A stretch of 64,000 nt of DNA, from positions 496,001-560,000 of the forward strand of contig WIXG01000010.1 of assembly GCA_009869945.1 (NCBI GenBank), written 5' to 3'. A program made the translations under genes and the position numbers. Below are positions 39,601-54,600 of the stretch, one piece after another. The notes under the pieces are model-generated. The model saw only the letters and a list, made by a program, of their open reading frames with translations, did no database searches and was not told the origin of the DNA. Numbering within the stretch: the stretch's first letter is position 1; the number at the start of each line of letters is the position of its first letter. Origin of the DNA: Mesaphorura yosii (lineage: Eukaryota; Arthropoda; Collembola; Poduromorpha; Tullbergiidae).

Positions 39601-42600
39601 AATATTTACAGAATATGAATATGCAAGAGTCTAAATAAAAAATGTAAGCTACCTTTTAAGTCAATGTAAGATTTCTCACTTTATTGCTTTGTCACGAGTC
39701 ATGATTTTTAGAAACCTGGCGGTAGCAAAGACGAGACACTCTAAAATTCGCTAAGTGACCGAGTCCAATGTCTTGTAAAAACTGTTCCAAAGTAAAAGCG
39801 TCACTAACACAAGGCTAGGTTGATGTTTGCATTTGCACTTGGCACGACGTCAAGCACACGACTTTCTGAGCCAGTCGCGAGGAGACTTTGTTTTGACACT
39901 TCACGCACAGTACAGCTTTAAAGCTTTTAGAATACTGAATCCAGGCTTGCGAATGTGGACACGAGATACGAATTTTACGAATGTGACTCCAGGAATTTCA
40001 CACCTGCACTGCAGTGCACTGGGACGAGACATGAGATTTTGGCAACTTGTGCCGATTTTCAATTTACGCGAGATGCGGCCTGGGAGTTTCTGAGTTTATT
40101 ACACACTTTTACACCACGAAATGCGATGGAAGATTGAAAATGATATTACAACCAAATTCCATTTACTCTCAGAGGCTCGTGTCAGACGCAGAACGGAACA
40201 GAACAATGAATGACTGAAAGTGAGAATGAGGCAGTCTTGTACAAGCATAAAGCATAACCAACGAAATAAAAATGCATGGCACGGTTCAACTCAGATACGG
40301 TTTCTCTTATGACATGCCAGTGATTTTTCCTAACATAGAAAATAGACCTCAGGTCTACCTTCATGCAGTAATAAGTTGACTTTGACTCTATTGAATATCG
40401 AATCTCAATTTATGATGATATATTTTTACATTGGCTTCACTCTTTTCATGTGCGCTCGATATGCGTGTTCTTTGCACCCAATAACTCAGTTCATATAATT
40501 CATGCAAATTGGACAAGTTCAGCAACTTGAATCTCCGAGCAAGAAGCCCGGAATCGAATTAGAATTAGAAGACAGACTTTGCTCGATCCTTTGTTGATTT
40601 GTACATGATTGGCAGTTGGTAACTATTGCAGTAGGTTTGTCAGGAATAAATCATTTGCAATTGGCCGACGACAGCACGAAAAAACAGCTAGCAACGGTGC
40701 TAGGTTTCAATTACCTTGGGCCAGCTTAGGTTAATTACGCCAAGTTTTGGGAATATCAACCGTGAAGTATGCAGCAATCATTGCAATGTATGAAATAGCA
40801 ACTCACATGCGAGAGTTAAGTTTAAATCATTCTGGCCTGTCCGACTACACAATGCGACCAAGTTGTACTGTGACTGTGACAGATTCCTATTGCGAATCAC
40901 GCCACGCCACGCTGCGTTTCACACCTTGAGATCACCAGATCAAAACATTTCTATCACACACAGTGTGAAACTTCCGTGGCCCCGGAAGTTCACGCTTTCG
41001 CTCCGCGGTGGACAGAAAATTACGAATGCAGGCTATAAGCATAATCACAGGCACCTCCATCAAAACAAATGACAAAAAGTAAATCCAAGTTGCAACTAAA
41101 CACTACCTGGCCTAAGTTGAAAATTTCAGAATTCTTCAAATGGCACTTACCACAGCGCCCACGAAGCATGAGCTGCTATGAAGGAATACACGTCTAACAG
41201 CTCTTGAGCTCTTGTATGTTTAATCACAATCACAACCACCTATTAAAGGTGACAAGCTCAAATCCGCGTTGCAGATCCACGCTGGGTTTGGAGAACAACT
41301 GATTATTGTGCACACCAGTTGCAATTAAAATGCATTGCAAAAATTAACAATGCAAGGTAAAAACCTTCACCTCCCTGCACTGCAACACTGCGCTGCATGA
41401 CGTTACATAACAATTTGCCTTGTTGCGATTACAAGATTGCGACAATGGGACGAACATGCAAAAGTAATTTGGTAATTTCAGCTCTGATGTGAATGAATGA
41501 CTGCAACTTGCCTCGAAGCAAGATGGAAATGAAATGCAACCCCTCCGTCGGGTAATGTCAGGGAAATGCTCTCGCAATGAATGAAATACCTCGAGCGAGA
41601 TGCGAGACGATAGCAGTGGGGAAAGTTCCACGCAAAGAACGGTAAGAGTGAAGATGACAGTTTTACTTTCATCAAACAGGGGTTGATATTTTTCTACCCG
41701 TCTGAGTAAACAAAAGCATAGCATTGCCTGGAAAAAAGTGTTCCCTTCTCATCACAGCCATCATCTCAAGACATTGTCGATATTTACGATATGCCGAATA
41801 CGCGTACGATGAAGCATGAAAGGCAGGGCAGGGTATTTATAGTACATTTTGGGATTAGCCAAAGTGGGAAAGAAAAGAAACAAGAACCTTTCAAGAACGT
41901 CCAAGTTTAGTTCTCGTTCACCATTCCACAAAACAGCATCACATCGCATCGACATCAACATTAGTGTTCACTTAAACAATGTTACTATGTTGTACAATGC
42001 TGCCGGAAAATGCATCCAATCTCCGCCTAGCTGCCTGAGTGGACAGATCATTCTTGCTTTTACAACTTTTACCATAGAACGGAGAGCAACCCCTCTTACG
42101 CGGACGAAAAACCGATGCGTCCTGGCGTACGACAAGAAGGAACTACGCAAAGTAATATTTTATATGCTGGGCAACATTTTCCACCCTTTTATCGTTCTGT
42201 CATCATTAAAAGAACTCGAGTCACTGGCTGAGTGAAAGCCACGACGGAGAAATGTAAAGAAAATTGAAAAAATCACAGCTTCGGACTGTCTGATTCATTA
42301 TCAGAGTTTTAAAACTCTCAATTTGCATTTGATCTTTCTGAAGTTGTGGAAAAATGTAGATACGGTGGAAATATTTTATAGTGGAAGGAGAGCATAAAAC
42401 GACTTACTTGATTAGCTTCGTTTTGCAGCTGTAAAAGTTGTATGGTTTGCTGCAGACGAACTCTCCTCGCTTCAGCCAAATCTTCGAAATCGAGATCTTT
42501 TTCATGGACAAACTCCAACAAAACTTGCACTCTCGTTTGAGCACTAATTTGTGTGCTTGCCATTAGATTGATACCAGATCTTTCAAACATCTGAAAACGA

Positions 42601-45600
42601 AAGCATGAAATGAACAAGAATTATTACAGTTCAATTCAGGAACCAGCTTTAGCTTCGTATTCGCATCTTTCACCACTAATTGCTCATTACAACTATTTTC
42701 ATACCTGGTACAATTCTTGCCCTTTCTGTAGCACTTGGAAGACAGAATTTTGAAGACGGGTGACGTTGTCGTTGTGGATTCTTAAAGTTTGCTCATAATG
42801 GCTGAGTCCCTCCACTAAATCACGATTTGGTTCATCAGCTTGCAGCTTTTCGTGCCAGTGATCCAACTGAGATGTGGTCTATTTTGGGAATGAAAAGAAT
42901 CGACATTAGTACTCGTGGCGTCGCATAATGTGACGGCAGACTGCAATCTGCATCAAGCTTCAGATCATTTAAGCCATAAATTATGGTCGATACGGTGCAA
43001 GTTGATTCATTTGAGCAACGAAAGTGCAAGACAAGAAGCGCACTGGAATAATGTCTTCATTTATGCTTTATCCAGGCCTTGAACCTTGCAGCATTGTAGT
43101 CTTCTACTCAGCTACTGCTAATCAGCAAATTAGCGCCAGTTTGCTTACAAATTCCGTGCGCGCGCGCTTTACAAAATGTAAAACAAACAAAATTTATCGC
43201 GGGCTTAGTCAGACTTAGGCAGAAGATTCAATCCTTCCTGTAATCATAGACAGGAACTAATTGATTGTGTGTCACCAAAATTTGTTTATAATTTGTCCTG
43301 TTCCATCGACACCATTCTGGCATGCGGCTTGCGTTGTCTGAGATGGTACAGCATCCTATAATGCCTTGCGCATTGACTATTGACTAATTTCTGTGTCAAT
43401 TACCTCCAATGCGTCACGTTCGAAAAGCCTCAACTGAAGGCAGAGATCCAACTTTAGTTTGCGAGATTCCCAAAGTTCTTCCAGCTCGTTTCGTTGTCGT
43501 TCCAGCGTGCGCATTGCAGCCTCCAAGGCCTCAAACGATCCACTATTGTCAGTTTCCATTGTCAAACCCGTACTCCTTTTACAAAGTAGCATAAAAGCAT
43601 AAATATGAGCACCCTGATACAGGTTCCCAAAGTTCGTGCTGTGGAAATGAGTAAGTCATTCATCTTACCTTAAATCTTGAATTAATCTTTGACCTTCTCC
43701 GATCGAACTCAGGAAGAATTGAATTCCGGACTCCCTTTGCTGCTCCCACTGTTCAACTACACGCTGTGTGGATTCAATTGTTTCTGGGGCCTCATCAATG
43801 CTCAAGTCTGCTCGTAGCTTCTCGAGAACACTGGCAGCCTGCGAAAAATGAAATAAAAAGACAATTAAAACACTGACATTGGCATTGGGCGATAATTCAT
43901 ACGAATTGTGAGCAGTCGAATAAGCATTTGACAAATGGTTCGGAATTAGTGCACCGCAGCATGAAATATTGCTTATTCAAACTTGGATGTCGATTGTAGT
44001 AAGGCAGTAAATTGCCTATATTGTGATTTCATTTTCTAACACAAAATATTAAGACCTCAGATCCGGCTAGGCCATTTTCGGAAGCAGTTAGTCAACCGAA
44101 ACGTGGAACTCATAAATTTCGCATGGTTGACTTTTATAAACCCACGAAAAAGCTGTGCAGCAGTTAAAGTCAAAAGGTTTAGGAGGATCCGAGCTGAAAT
44201 GATGAGACAACTGACAAATTGTTTCAGACTCAACTTCATCCACAAATGCCAATAATAACCATTTAACTATGAGAATCTCATACGACCCATACGAAGAATG
44301 TAGTCACCGATTTTACACTCCTACTCCATTTAGAAATCTAATGTCAATACCCGTGCGTAATTGCGTGCGGGAGTCAAGTGAAGTGCAAGATGCATTTTTC
44401 GAGCAGCCATTTAAACAGCGTCATACGCAAGGAAATGACCCACAACAAATGCTTTTTCTAACACCACATGTCTTCTGATACATAATTTAACTCCTTCGCG
44501 AGTGCATGTGAACAAAATAACTGCACAGCCAAAAATTTTCACGCAGAGGCACGGCACAAAGTGAAATTCCGAGAAGCTCGCCAAGAACATCACACCCGCA
44601 TGTCGCACGTGGTGTCAATGAAGTTTAAATGCAGTGAATTTAAATATCTGAAGCTATAAAAACAAAACCAGTTCCAGATTCACATCAACGGTCGCCATTC
44701 GCTATTCGCACCATGTTGTCAGTAAATATTTCAGTGCCAAAAACTGAAACCGGGAACTGCAGCCGTGCGTTATGTGTAAAGCTTGTGTGGTTATCTTAAC
44801 AGGAGTCGCATTCCTGAATTTTCTTTCAACTTAAGCTGGTTGCCATTTTTGCTCTAGCGCCTTGGCGGTGATTCGCACCACCATCGCAATTGCAGTGCAA
44901 AATTCATTTGAGTCACGACACGACGCGGTAGCTGACACGGCAGAGGCCGAAAATTTGAGGAGGGTACAAAAATTTTTGATACAGAATACAGAATTTTTGT
45001 TATTTTGGCGCTGTTAGCATGAAGAGGTGCACGATTCTGACTCTGACGTTGACGTTTGTCGTCGCTGTGTCGGAAATCAAGTTCTTCACACAAGTCATCT
45101 TCATCTTCACCTGCCAACTACTGTATAGCACTTGTCATGAAAGAGTTTCCCATCCCATCAAGATCATTAGCTCAATTAAATACATTTTGTGTGCCCTTGC
45201 TCGCTTACCAGCCCGCTCCCGCATCATAATGAATCGAAATCAGCACTGATTAATGCACTTCATCTTAAACGTACTTAAACACATGAATAAATTCCTTAAT
45301 GCAATAAAATTCAAGATTTCAATCGCAGAACATGTTTTGAAAACATGTTCGGGTAAACATGCGCGTAAATCCTCCCACCTTGGAACCTCAAAAGCAAAAT
45401 GCACGCCAAGAAGTTCAAGAAGCCTGGCCACGACGGCCGTTGGAAAATTCATTTGCTTTAATACACTAATGCAAATTGTTTTAATGAAGTGGATATCAGT
45501 CTGTCTCAGTTGAACATAAACACTTCACGAGACGAGTAAGCAGAGACAAGACAGATTGACCTGAAAACAATACAAGCAGTCATTCATCTTTCAGAAGATG

Positions 45601-48600
45601 CGAGATGAGATTACGTAATGAACAAGAACAAGTACAACTGCAAACTTGAACTCGTATTCGTGCTTCTTGGCTGCCAAAAAGTGCAAGCCAAGGCACGCTA
45701 CGCGATACGTCAAGTTACGCATTCAGCAAGAGTCACAAATCACAAAAGGCAGATAATTTTTTGCTATGCTGCTGGGCTCGAGCTGCTGACTCCCACACTC
45801 TCAAAACAATTATTAAAATGTTAATAAACTTTACATTGCAATTGCAGCCTCCGCTACGCTGTCTCCTTCTCTTCCGCCTTTTGCCATCAACATCACCCTC
45901 GCCACTCGCCAGATTCGGCAACCGCAACAGGAAACCAGCATTCGAATCAAGACACGACAGCACACGAATTGGATGACTCCCAACCTCGAATCTTTGCACG
46001 GGACGCCACGCCATGCGCCTTGTATTTTGGCGCAACAGGAAAGGGCAACAACAACGATCTCAAATATGCTTATCTGCCTGAATTTGTACATCTTACTAAT
46101 CTTAATCTCTTGCTTTCAAATAACACAGTTTCTTGCATTTTAATTCGGGTGGTTCCTCATTTCTCGTTCTGCCATGCCATTATACACGCTACGCTTTCCT
46201 CTCTTGTGCCGTGCCTCAAAACAAAAATACTCGCGCCTGTCTCGTGTGTGTGTAAAGAGTGGACTTGAACCAGAACCGCACGTAGCCTAGCGTGAACATG
46301 TTCCATTTCACATTTCACTAATGCAGTGCAATACAAACTTACGCCATGCACTCGCGCTTGTTTCGTATGCAAATATAAGCCGCCACCGCCAGGTTATAAT
46401 TTATAAACCCTCCCCGGGCCCCGGCCGCGTCCATCCGTCGTAGTCCATACATTACGTTTTTACGCCACGCTGTAATTACGATGCACACCCAATTGTTTAT
46501 CTTGCATCAGCATCGAAGCCCATGCATGCCCACGTGGACAGCACAAAGTGCATTATTGACCATAAACACAGACTGCTTTTTGTTTGAATACAACACAGGA
46601 TTTGGTCGGTCGCTGTCCCGCAATCACATCGCGTAGTGAAGGTTAAGAATGAGAGTTACTGACACATACAAATTTCTTGACAGCAAACATGGAATGGCTT
46701 GCATTGACTCCAGAACACGAAAACGAGATGCAGGAGGTCGAATTTTCGAATTTTGACGGCTGGCACGCGCGCGCGTGAGGAAAGCAACGAGATCAGAAGA
46801 ATTTCCTACTCATAACGTAACGAGGTTTATTGCTTCGCCATTTGTTAATATACAAATGCGACTACTAATTCGAGTTTCACGCAATGAAATGGGACGGGAG
46901 GAACGAAGAAATAAATGTCACATAAGATTATCTAATCATAGGCATAAACAGATAACTCTCTCACAGATTGACTGTTAACCAAGCACCTGAAAGCAATCTT
47001 TGCATTAGAATACGAATGAAACACATTTCTTACGACGTTAACGTTAACATGTTCATGAGATTTGGATTCTGACAGATTTATTGCGTTAAACCTCCTTCGT
47101 TTCCCTCTATCCTGTCCGGGTTTGGGTTTTATGAAAGCAAGACTAAACTAACTGCAAGCTGCACGTTTACGCTTATACACAAATTCACTGTCACTAATTT
47201 TGAATGCATCTGATAAATTATCTGGAAGGAAGTAGGAAGGAATTTTATAAAAGGGCTTAACAGCATGAAGTAAAATCAGGTCGATTAATATTATTATTAG
47301 AAACACACTTTTCTCAGTCCGCAGTGCTTCAAATGCGTTGCTACTAAGTAAGTTGTAATAAATTGCGTCTGACAATATCATCTCCATAAAAAGAGTTCCC
47401 ACTTCCCAGTCTAGGAAAAGACTGGAATAAATTCCTGTACTCGTCCTCCTTGCTTCATACGTTCTCTCTGCTACACTGCTTTTCCTTGTGCATTAATAAT
47501 CGATTCTCACTTTATGAAAGTCAACAGCACAAAACAGAAATGACAATAAAACTTTGCCCTGAACGTGTGCGCGAACGTGCCTATCAACTATCAAGTCAAC
47601 TCATAATAGAATTATATCATCTGTGTATATAAATAGAAAATAGACAGAAGACAGAACTTGAAGAACCTTTTAAAGTGTTAACGTTAACAGGAACAACCGC
47701 TCATTCAATACATAGCAAGACATAGAGGAATGTGCTGGACATTTTTGTAGTCAAAATCTGTACAAATACAATTAATGACATCAATTGAACAGCCTTTTCT
47801 CCAGCGCAGAGAGCAGAATTGTTCGTAGAACAGTGAAGCACAGGTGGGAGTCGGCAGTGTGATCGACACGACGCGATGGCACAGAAAGGAAATTGAGTTG
47901 GGAGGATCTGATTTCGGCAGTAATTAAATTCCTGTCCTGGCTGTCAGATGGTTATCGTTGTTGGCATTCGCAGGGTACAGGACCGGCACCGGCACGTGCA
48001 AATCTTCATAAAATGGCAAACACAAAGCTGACACGAATCAGGTCGGTCGATCAGTTCCAACGTCCCACCTTAACGCTCGAGTTATTTTTGGAAAATAGCC
48101 ATTAACATTTAGAAGCCTGTCCTCAAAGCTCAATCTGCTCCGTTGCCGCTTCTGTTGCTGCTCGCTTCCTCTCTTATTGTCATCACGGTAAATGTGCCAT
48201 GAAAATTTGTGTCATACACTTTGTCATCCATTCGAGTGACACCGATTTATACTTTAGCCTATTGAAGGCCGGACCAGAGTGAAGACTGAAGAGGCTCAGG
48301 GTTTGGCATGTGAAGGGTTTTTCTTGTTTGCTTTTTTGGTGGAATCTTTACCCATCACATCATTATTGGACCGAGGAATTCGATTCCAAAGTTAACATTT
48401 GACAATTTCCTGTGAGGTTTCATTTTATGGTATGGGATGGCTGATTTCGTGACTACAATCATTTGCTGCCACTCTCGGACTCTCGTACACTATGAGTACA
48501 TTGCTCGGGCTTTCCTTTGCCTTGACCAATGTCCATAAATCCTTACAAGTTGGTGCCAAGGGCCCTTTGCTCCTTGCTGGTTTGTTTTTACTAATGAGCT

Positions 48601-51600
48601 GTATGAACCTTTATGCAACAAGACCCCTTTAGCCTTAGATGGTAAGCTTGGTTTAACAAAGGTCAAATTTCGGGGTTCTCAGAAAAACTAATAAACTTCT
48701 TACGCTATAAACGGTACGTGCACTTGTTCCCTTCGGATCATTGTTTCACTTGTGCTGTGCACTTTTGAGCTGGTTTGGCATTTCTCAGGTTATGTGCGCG
48801 ATTCATTGGCAAGCGTAGCGCTGCATTGCCTTGTCTTCAAAGAAAAAGCTCAAAGCTGTGACTTAAGAAATGTCACCTCCTTTCACAGCGACGACCGACT
48901 CGTGTTACAATTATGGCTTAGAACAACATCTGCGAAACGCGACAAGAAAAACGGTTCTCCTCTCAAAATTCGCAATGTTACCGTCGCCCACGCCGGCGAA
49001 ATTCTTGCACTTGCTCCGGCGCAGCAGCAAATGAAGTGGCAAATCAACCAATGTTTGCAGCAAGCCGGACACAGACGGCACGAACTTTCACATGGTTCAT
49101 GTGATTCCGTAATCAAGTACTTTAGTGCGTATGTTTACAAAATTTGAATTTCAGTCCAGAGTTCGAATAAGTAGAGCATTTCTTCATTTATGCTCACGAC
49201 CTTTCAGTATTGATTTTGATCATTGTAATCAATTCAGGAATATTCCCTGCTCACCACCGCAACCGCGTCCGCGCCGTGCTGTGTGCGTGAGGCATGATTT
49301 TGTTATTATTCGTATTAAATTACTACTGGTTCTTTTCTTCGTAATCCCACAACAAAACCACAATAATGGAGCGACTGCTGAGACCGAGTTGGAGATCACG
49401 TAAATGGAGATTTGAACCTCGACCACAGCAGTGTGTGACTTTTGTACAATCACAATCTACGCCAAGCCATGAATTAAACATGAGTGATGCGATGGATCGA
49501 AAATAATGATAGAGAAGATTCCGAGATGTAAAAAATAATATCTCATTCATTCTCTTCGACTGCGACTTCGGCTTGGCTCGACTTCCTTCCTTTGCCTTTG
49601 CGAGACGTTATATTCGTCATTATCGCATTGTTTATAGCTTTCTTCCACTAAAATTGGCAATAGAATTCAACACCTGATTCGACCATCCAAGATACTTGCG
49701 TGCCGCATGTTACATGAACACATTAGCATTTGTTAACGATTGCGGAGATGGAGAAATACCACGTCTTCTTCGCTTTATCAATCCAAGCACGCACGCGGCA
49801 TTCGCCTTCAGCCATATTTGAAAATGGCACTGGCACATATTTGGAGATTAAATGGGTTTAATTAGCGAACGCATTTTTCCTAAAGCCAAATTCAAACACT
49901 TAAAAGAAGAAATTTCACTATATCATTTCGCAAGTACGGTATAAGTGAGCAGAGTATGCGGTGCAGATTATTTGTGCCTGTGTGCAGTCTATTTGCCTGC
50001 GAGTGCAGGCCATGTATGGAATTTTATTGACAAGAGTATCAATCTTCATCTCAAATGATTGCTGCTTCTCAACATGCAATGTACTGAGTGGAGGAAAGCA
50101 ATTAAGCATTAGGCCATGTAGTATACAAAACCAAAATGATTATCAGCGTGAGAATCTATAGTGAGGAGAATTTAAATAATTTTGCTAACGAGAATAGAAT
50201 GAAGCCTCAGTCTGCAGTTGGTTTACAAATGTTCGAGCAAGAATTTCCATGTTCATAGATTTTGTTTCGCAAAAATAAATGCTCATTTGTCACAGAACAT
50301 TTAATATGGAGGCTAGGCCACGGCGAAAATCTCCATAATCGAGTAACTGATGCACAATGCACAGAAGTCAATAATATTCACAAAAGTGAGCTCTGACTCT
50401 AATATAATAGCCAGACGCAATCTCAGCACAATTACTATTTTGATACACAGTTCACACATCACATCATGACGCCAATCCATCAAAGGAACGAACCAAAATA
50501 GTCGAGACACGAATAGTCGCGACGAGGTTATTGACATACAAAAGGGAACAGAAACTGTGAGCATGCTATCAGTTAATCAACTGGGATTCTGATTTTGTGG
50601 TACTCAATAGGAGAATAGGGAGAAATTGATCCTCTTTCTGAATAAATGCAATGCATTGCAGTTTGTGGTGGTGATGCGGTTTTGATTTTGAATCTTTTGA
50701 AAAGGCTCAAGTATTTATGTTATTAAGCTCAAACGGTCAAAGTAAATACTCCGAGTCAGAGAAAGAATGGCAAGGCTTCAAGAATGACGGAGGCGATCAA
50801 ATAAATCTTTTCCTGGTTGACCTTTGCTTTTGGTTCTTATTGAGCCGACCGCGAGCGAGCGTGAGCATGACACGAAAATATTTTAACTATTCAATGCAAT
50901 ACAAGAAATTCTAAGGAATCAAACGCAGTATGCAAATACGCGGTCTTTTATGGATGCAATGATAAACTATCCCCGTATTTTATATTTCGCTTAACCGTAC
51001 CGATGCTGAAGCCAAATCAGTAGTTCTTTTAGTCTTATCACGTTCCACAATTCCAAATTGAGAAATTCTGCTATTCTGCAATTGCATTGTGACTTGAGCA
51101 CTTCGTATTCGTTATTCGGTGCATAGCAGTTTCAGAAACAGCAAAAGACAGACGCTGCACGCCTTTTGTGTGTAATACGAGAAGAGCGGCAGGGGATTTC
51201 AATCTCTTGACTCTTGCATTGAAATGACAGACATATGGGCATGAGTTTGACAATAACGTAATTATTCAACGCTGTGCTGTGTAAAAGACAGGACCTGATG
51301 AGTGCTTTAGTCCGAAAGGCAAAAGTAAATCTAAAGCTTAAAAGCTTTCTTCAGATGTTTTTCGCATACACAATTGGCCTGCAGGGACAATAAAATACGG
51401 GAGGAATGAATGAAATCAAAACCCTCGGACAGAAAGCAGAGAAGGATCCAGTTAATTTGTGCATGTACGGCAATTAAATATGTTTAGTCATTTAGTTCTT
51501 ACTTAGGCAGCACAGCAGCATTTTAATCGAAATTCAGACAAGTCGAGATTGTTGATAAGCCCGTACATCGCCATTCGCCTCGTTGATTTGTTGTCATTCA

Positions 51601-54600
51601 ATCAAGTGCAATGCAGTCTTACTAAGTCAGGTTATGCTATGCTATATGTTCATTTAAAATTGCAAGGAACCCGAACATGTTCATGATTTTATGGATTTTA
51701 TTTTATTCATAAAATGCGTGCCATGTTAAGCTGCAACGTGTAATTATGTCCAGGTGTAAAATGTAGTTAAATCAAAGCCAAGCCAAGCCAGACCATAAAA
51801 TGCGTTAACGGGAAATTAACCTGCTTCTTGTAACTCTGTCTTGCCTGGTATGTGAAAACCACGATTTATTATGTAACTGATGTTGTGAACGACATACCAA
51901 CATGAGCCATCATCGCAAGAAATTGACCAGTTAAAAATCTGCGAAACATGTAAAACGAGTTCTCGCAACTTTGTAATTATTTGATTTGATCACCGAATCA
52001 AAAATGATAACATGTGCCGGTCGACTAGATTAAATGCTTAACCTCAATATAAAAATGTGCCTTTCAGGCGTATGCGAACAAATCAATCACGTATTCCAAT
52101 TCCGAACCGAGCCCAATCGCCAATCGCGTCTTACGCAATTGTCAATCAATGCGATCAAAAGCGGTCAATTAATTTCACGACAGTTGTCGTTATGAATGCG
52201 ACTGACGACAAAATTCTGCTTAATTGTGCACTAACCAAAAGTTATTTAACGAAACAAAATTCAAAATGAGATTCACCAACCTGTTTCTCTTGCGTGTAGA
52301 ATTTGACTGCAGAGTCCACGAGACGTCTTCGCTGCTGCACACGAGTTGAAAAGTTTCTCACAACTGAGTCAAGATCACGAGCAACCGCGTAAATTTCTTC
52401 AGCATTGCATTCGCCAGTCCGGGCTAATTCTTCGGCAGCAATGAGCAGTTTTTCGGTATTTGTGTACGTGTTCTGAAAGCACGAAGAAAAGAGCGGAGGA
52501 TTAACACTTCACTGCATCACACAAGTTTAAATCGAATTGCAACTTGTAATTAGAGATGGGTGGCATTATGTAATCTCAAATGGCTATGGCTGTGCCCGGA
52601 ATACACAGCACGATTTCAGTGTTCCAGACCACAGCGGTCATAAATCACTCATTCACACTCTTCACAGCTTCTTAATTAATGTCTCGCCTAAGTCAGCCGT
52701 AGCCAGCACAAATTGATTCACAATTCACATGAACTTGAAGCTATACAACATATAACTGCCGATGTGTATGCTTAATGTCAAATGCGTGTGTGTGTGTGGT
52801 GCACACAAGATGAAGATGATGAAGCAATTTGAATTCTTTTACTAATCGTCATTATCAAATAATCAAAGCCAGATCACAATTAGCTCCGTGCAGAAACCAT
52901 TAAAATAATTTCTCAATGTAAACAACTTCTGGTTCACTTCTTTCAGTAGCCAACCATCACTTTGCACTATAAACTTATAAATTAATTACCAGGCACTAAA
53001 CACATTTGACTGGGCTTCGCTTTGTTGTGGTTATGAGACTCGAAAAGGCAATGACAATAATCACAAACGTGTCTCACATCTCCTCACACGCTCACTCGCG
53101 TCTTGTCTGACTCAGAGCGTTCCCTCGAACCAACTGAGACTCGAAAAGTTAAAACTACGTGTTTTGAATGCTTTCATGTTTATGCCTTTTGCCTAATGCC
53201 AATGCCTATCCTCACTTTTCAGTTGTCGCATTCTCCTCTGTGCATTTTACAACTTATAACTTATCTTTTTTGTATTTAAAGATCATCTGTTCTAATCTGC
53301 TACTTCTTGCAGCACAGCTTACCCTCAACAAGGAGGATCAACTGATTATTGATGGACCAACAAAACATAACACAGAAGCCAACAAAGAAGGAATTAAGAA
53401 GTTTCTAACTATTATTGTAAACAACGCTATGAAAGGATGCCCACACACAAACAACGCCACGAAACCAGAACCTTAAAGTAGTTGACTGGGCTCACAGTAA
53501 ATTAGCTGTGCCAGGCACTCAAGTGCTCATATAATAATTTCTCACTATTGAATCATTTTACCACAATTTCATGACAGGTCCAGCACGACGACTGATTGAC
53601 GTCGTGCCGGTCGAACTCGATTCTCTTTTGTTCTTGCGCACGTTTAGGTGATAAATTAAAAGCGAAATCATACGGAGCTAATAATTTTGTCACGTGTAGA
53701 CCGATGCAGAGTGAAATACAGCGGTGGCAGTCGCAGACGAATAAATCTGTTGTGTTGTGTTGGTTTGAAATGACCTTCCAGTGGAAGTTTTGGAAAGGGA
53801 AAAGTTGTCGAGTTTCCCCCCGCACGAAAATGCATTGGTCCTGGCCTCACAACGCATGTGCCATTAGACTACATTCCATAAAGTTCAAAAATAGTAGCCT
53901 CTGAAGAACTTGCATGAAAGAATCAAAATTATTTCGAGCTGCCTCAGCAGAACACGAAAATTATCAACAAAGACGAGCATTTCAACATGATATTTTTGCA
54001 TTGGCTCCTTTAAAAATATTTTGTCTACGTTTGGAGCTCGAAAACATTCCGAATTGAAATATTTATAACTGTGAAGTATATCCGAGGAAGACTTCCAACT
54101 ACAAATACACTGCTTCAAAATCAATCACAAGGTTCCTGAATGAAACTTATACCCTTAAGGGGTGTAATTTGCTTTATGCTGAAGATTTCAAACGGACCGA
54201 AACGAAGTACTTTCTTTTACATTGACGAGCCTGGAAGGTTGCTAAAAATTACCTGAACAACTTTCTCAAAATTGTCCTGACTTTTCTGGCATGCATACGC
54301 CTTCTGTAAATTCCGTCCGATTCCAACACTTTTGCGTAGGAACTGCTCTCCGTGCTTATCCAACCAGTCCAGAACCTGAAAGATCAAATACCGTGATTAT
54401 GATTAAAATTGACTGGGACAATGCAATACATAGTGAATTGGGACGTGCTGGCTCGGGCGCAAAAGTCTGGCAGTTCATTTTAGCCTTCAAGGTTGTTCAA
54501 ATCGAGATCGCCTTAATGAATCTTCATTTCATTAAACCAAAAAAGACAGCTTCGAAAACAGAATTTAAGAACGCTTTAACAATAGCATAAATAACGAACG

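Larger units (their letters stand above)
43839..52280. other. long trio intron 12
   Basis: About 8.4 kb within the spectrin array. It contains palindromes (45328-45350, two copies of GTTAACGTTAAC) and a CG-alternating tract at 46764. A plus-strand TATA box with a small signal-peptide-like ORF lies at 44655-45249. No confident gene. Confidence 0.6.

Noticed and set aside
48752-49147. 131-codon plus-strand ORF.
   Set aside because: No recognisable domain, no promoter or splice context, mixed composition; ORFs of this length occur by chance in 64 kb.
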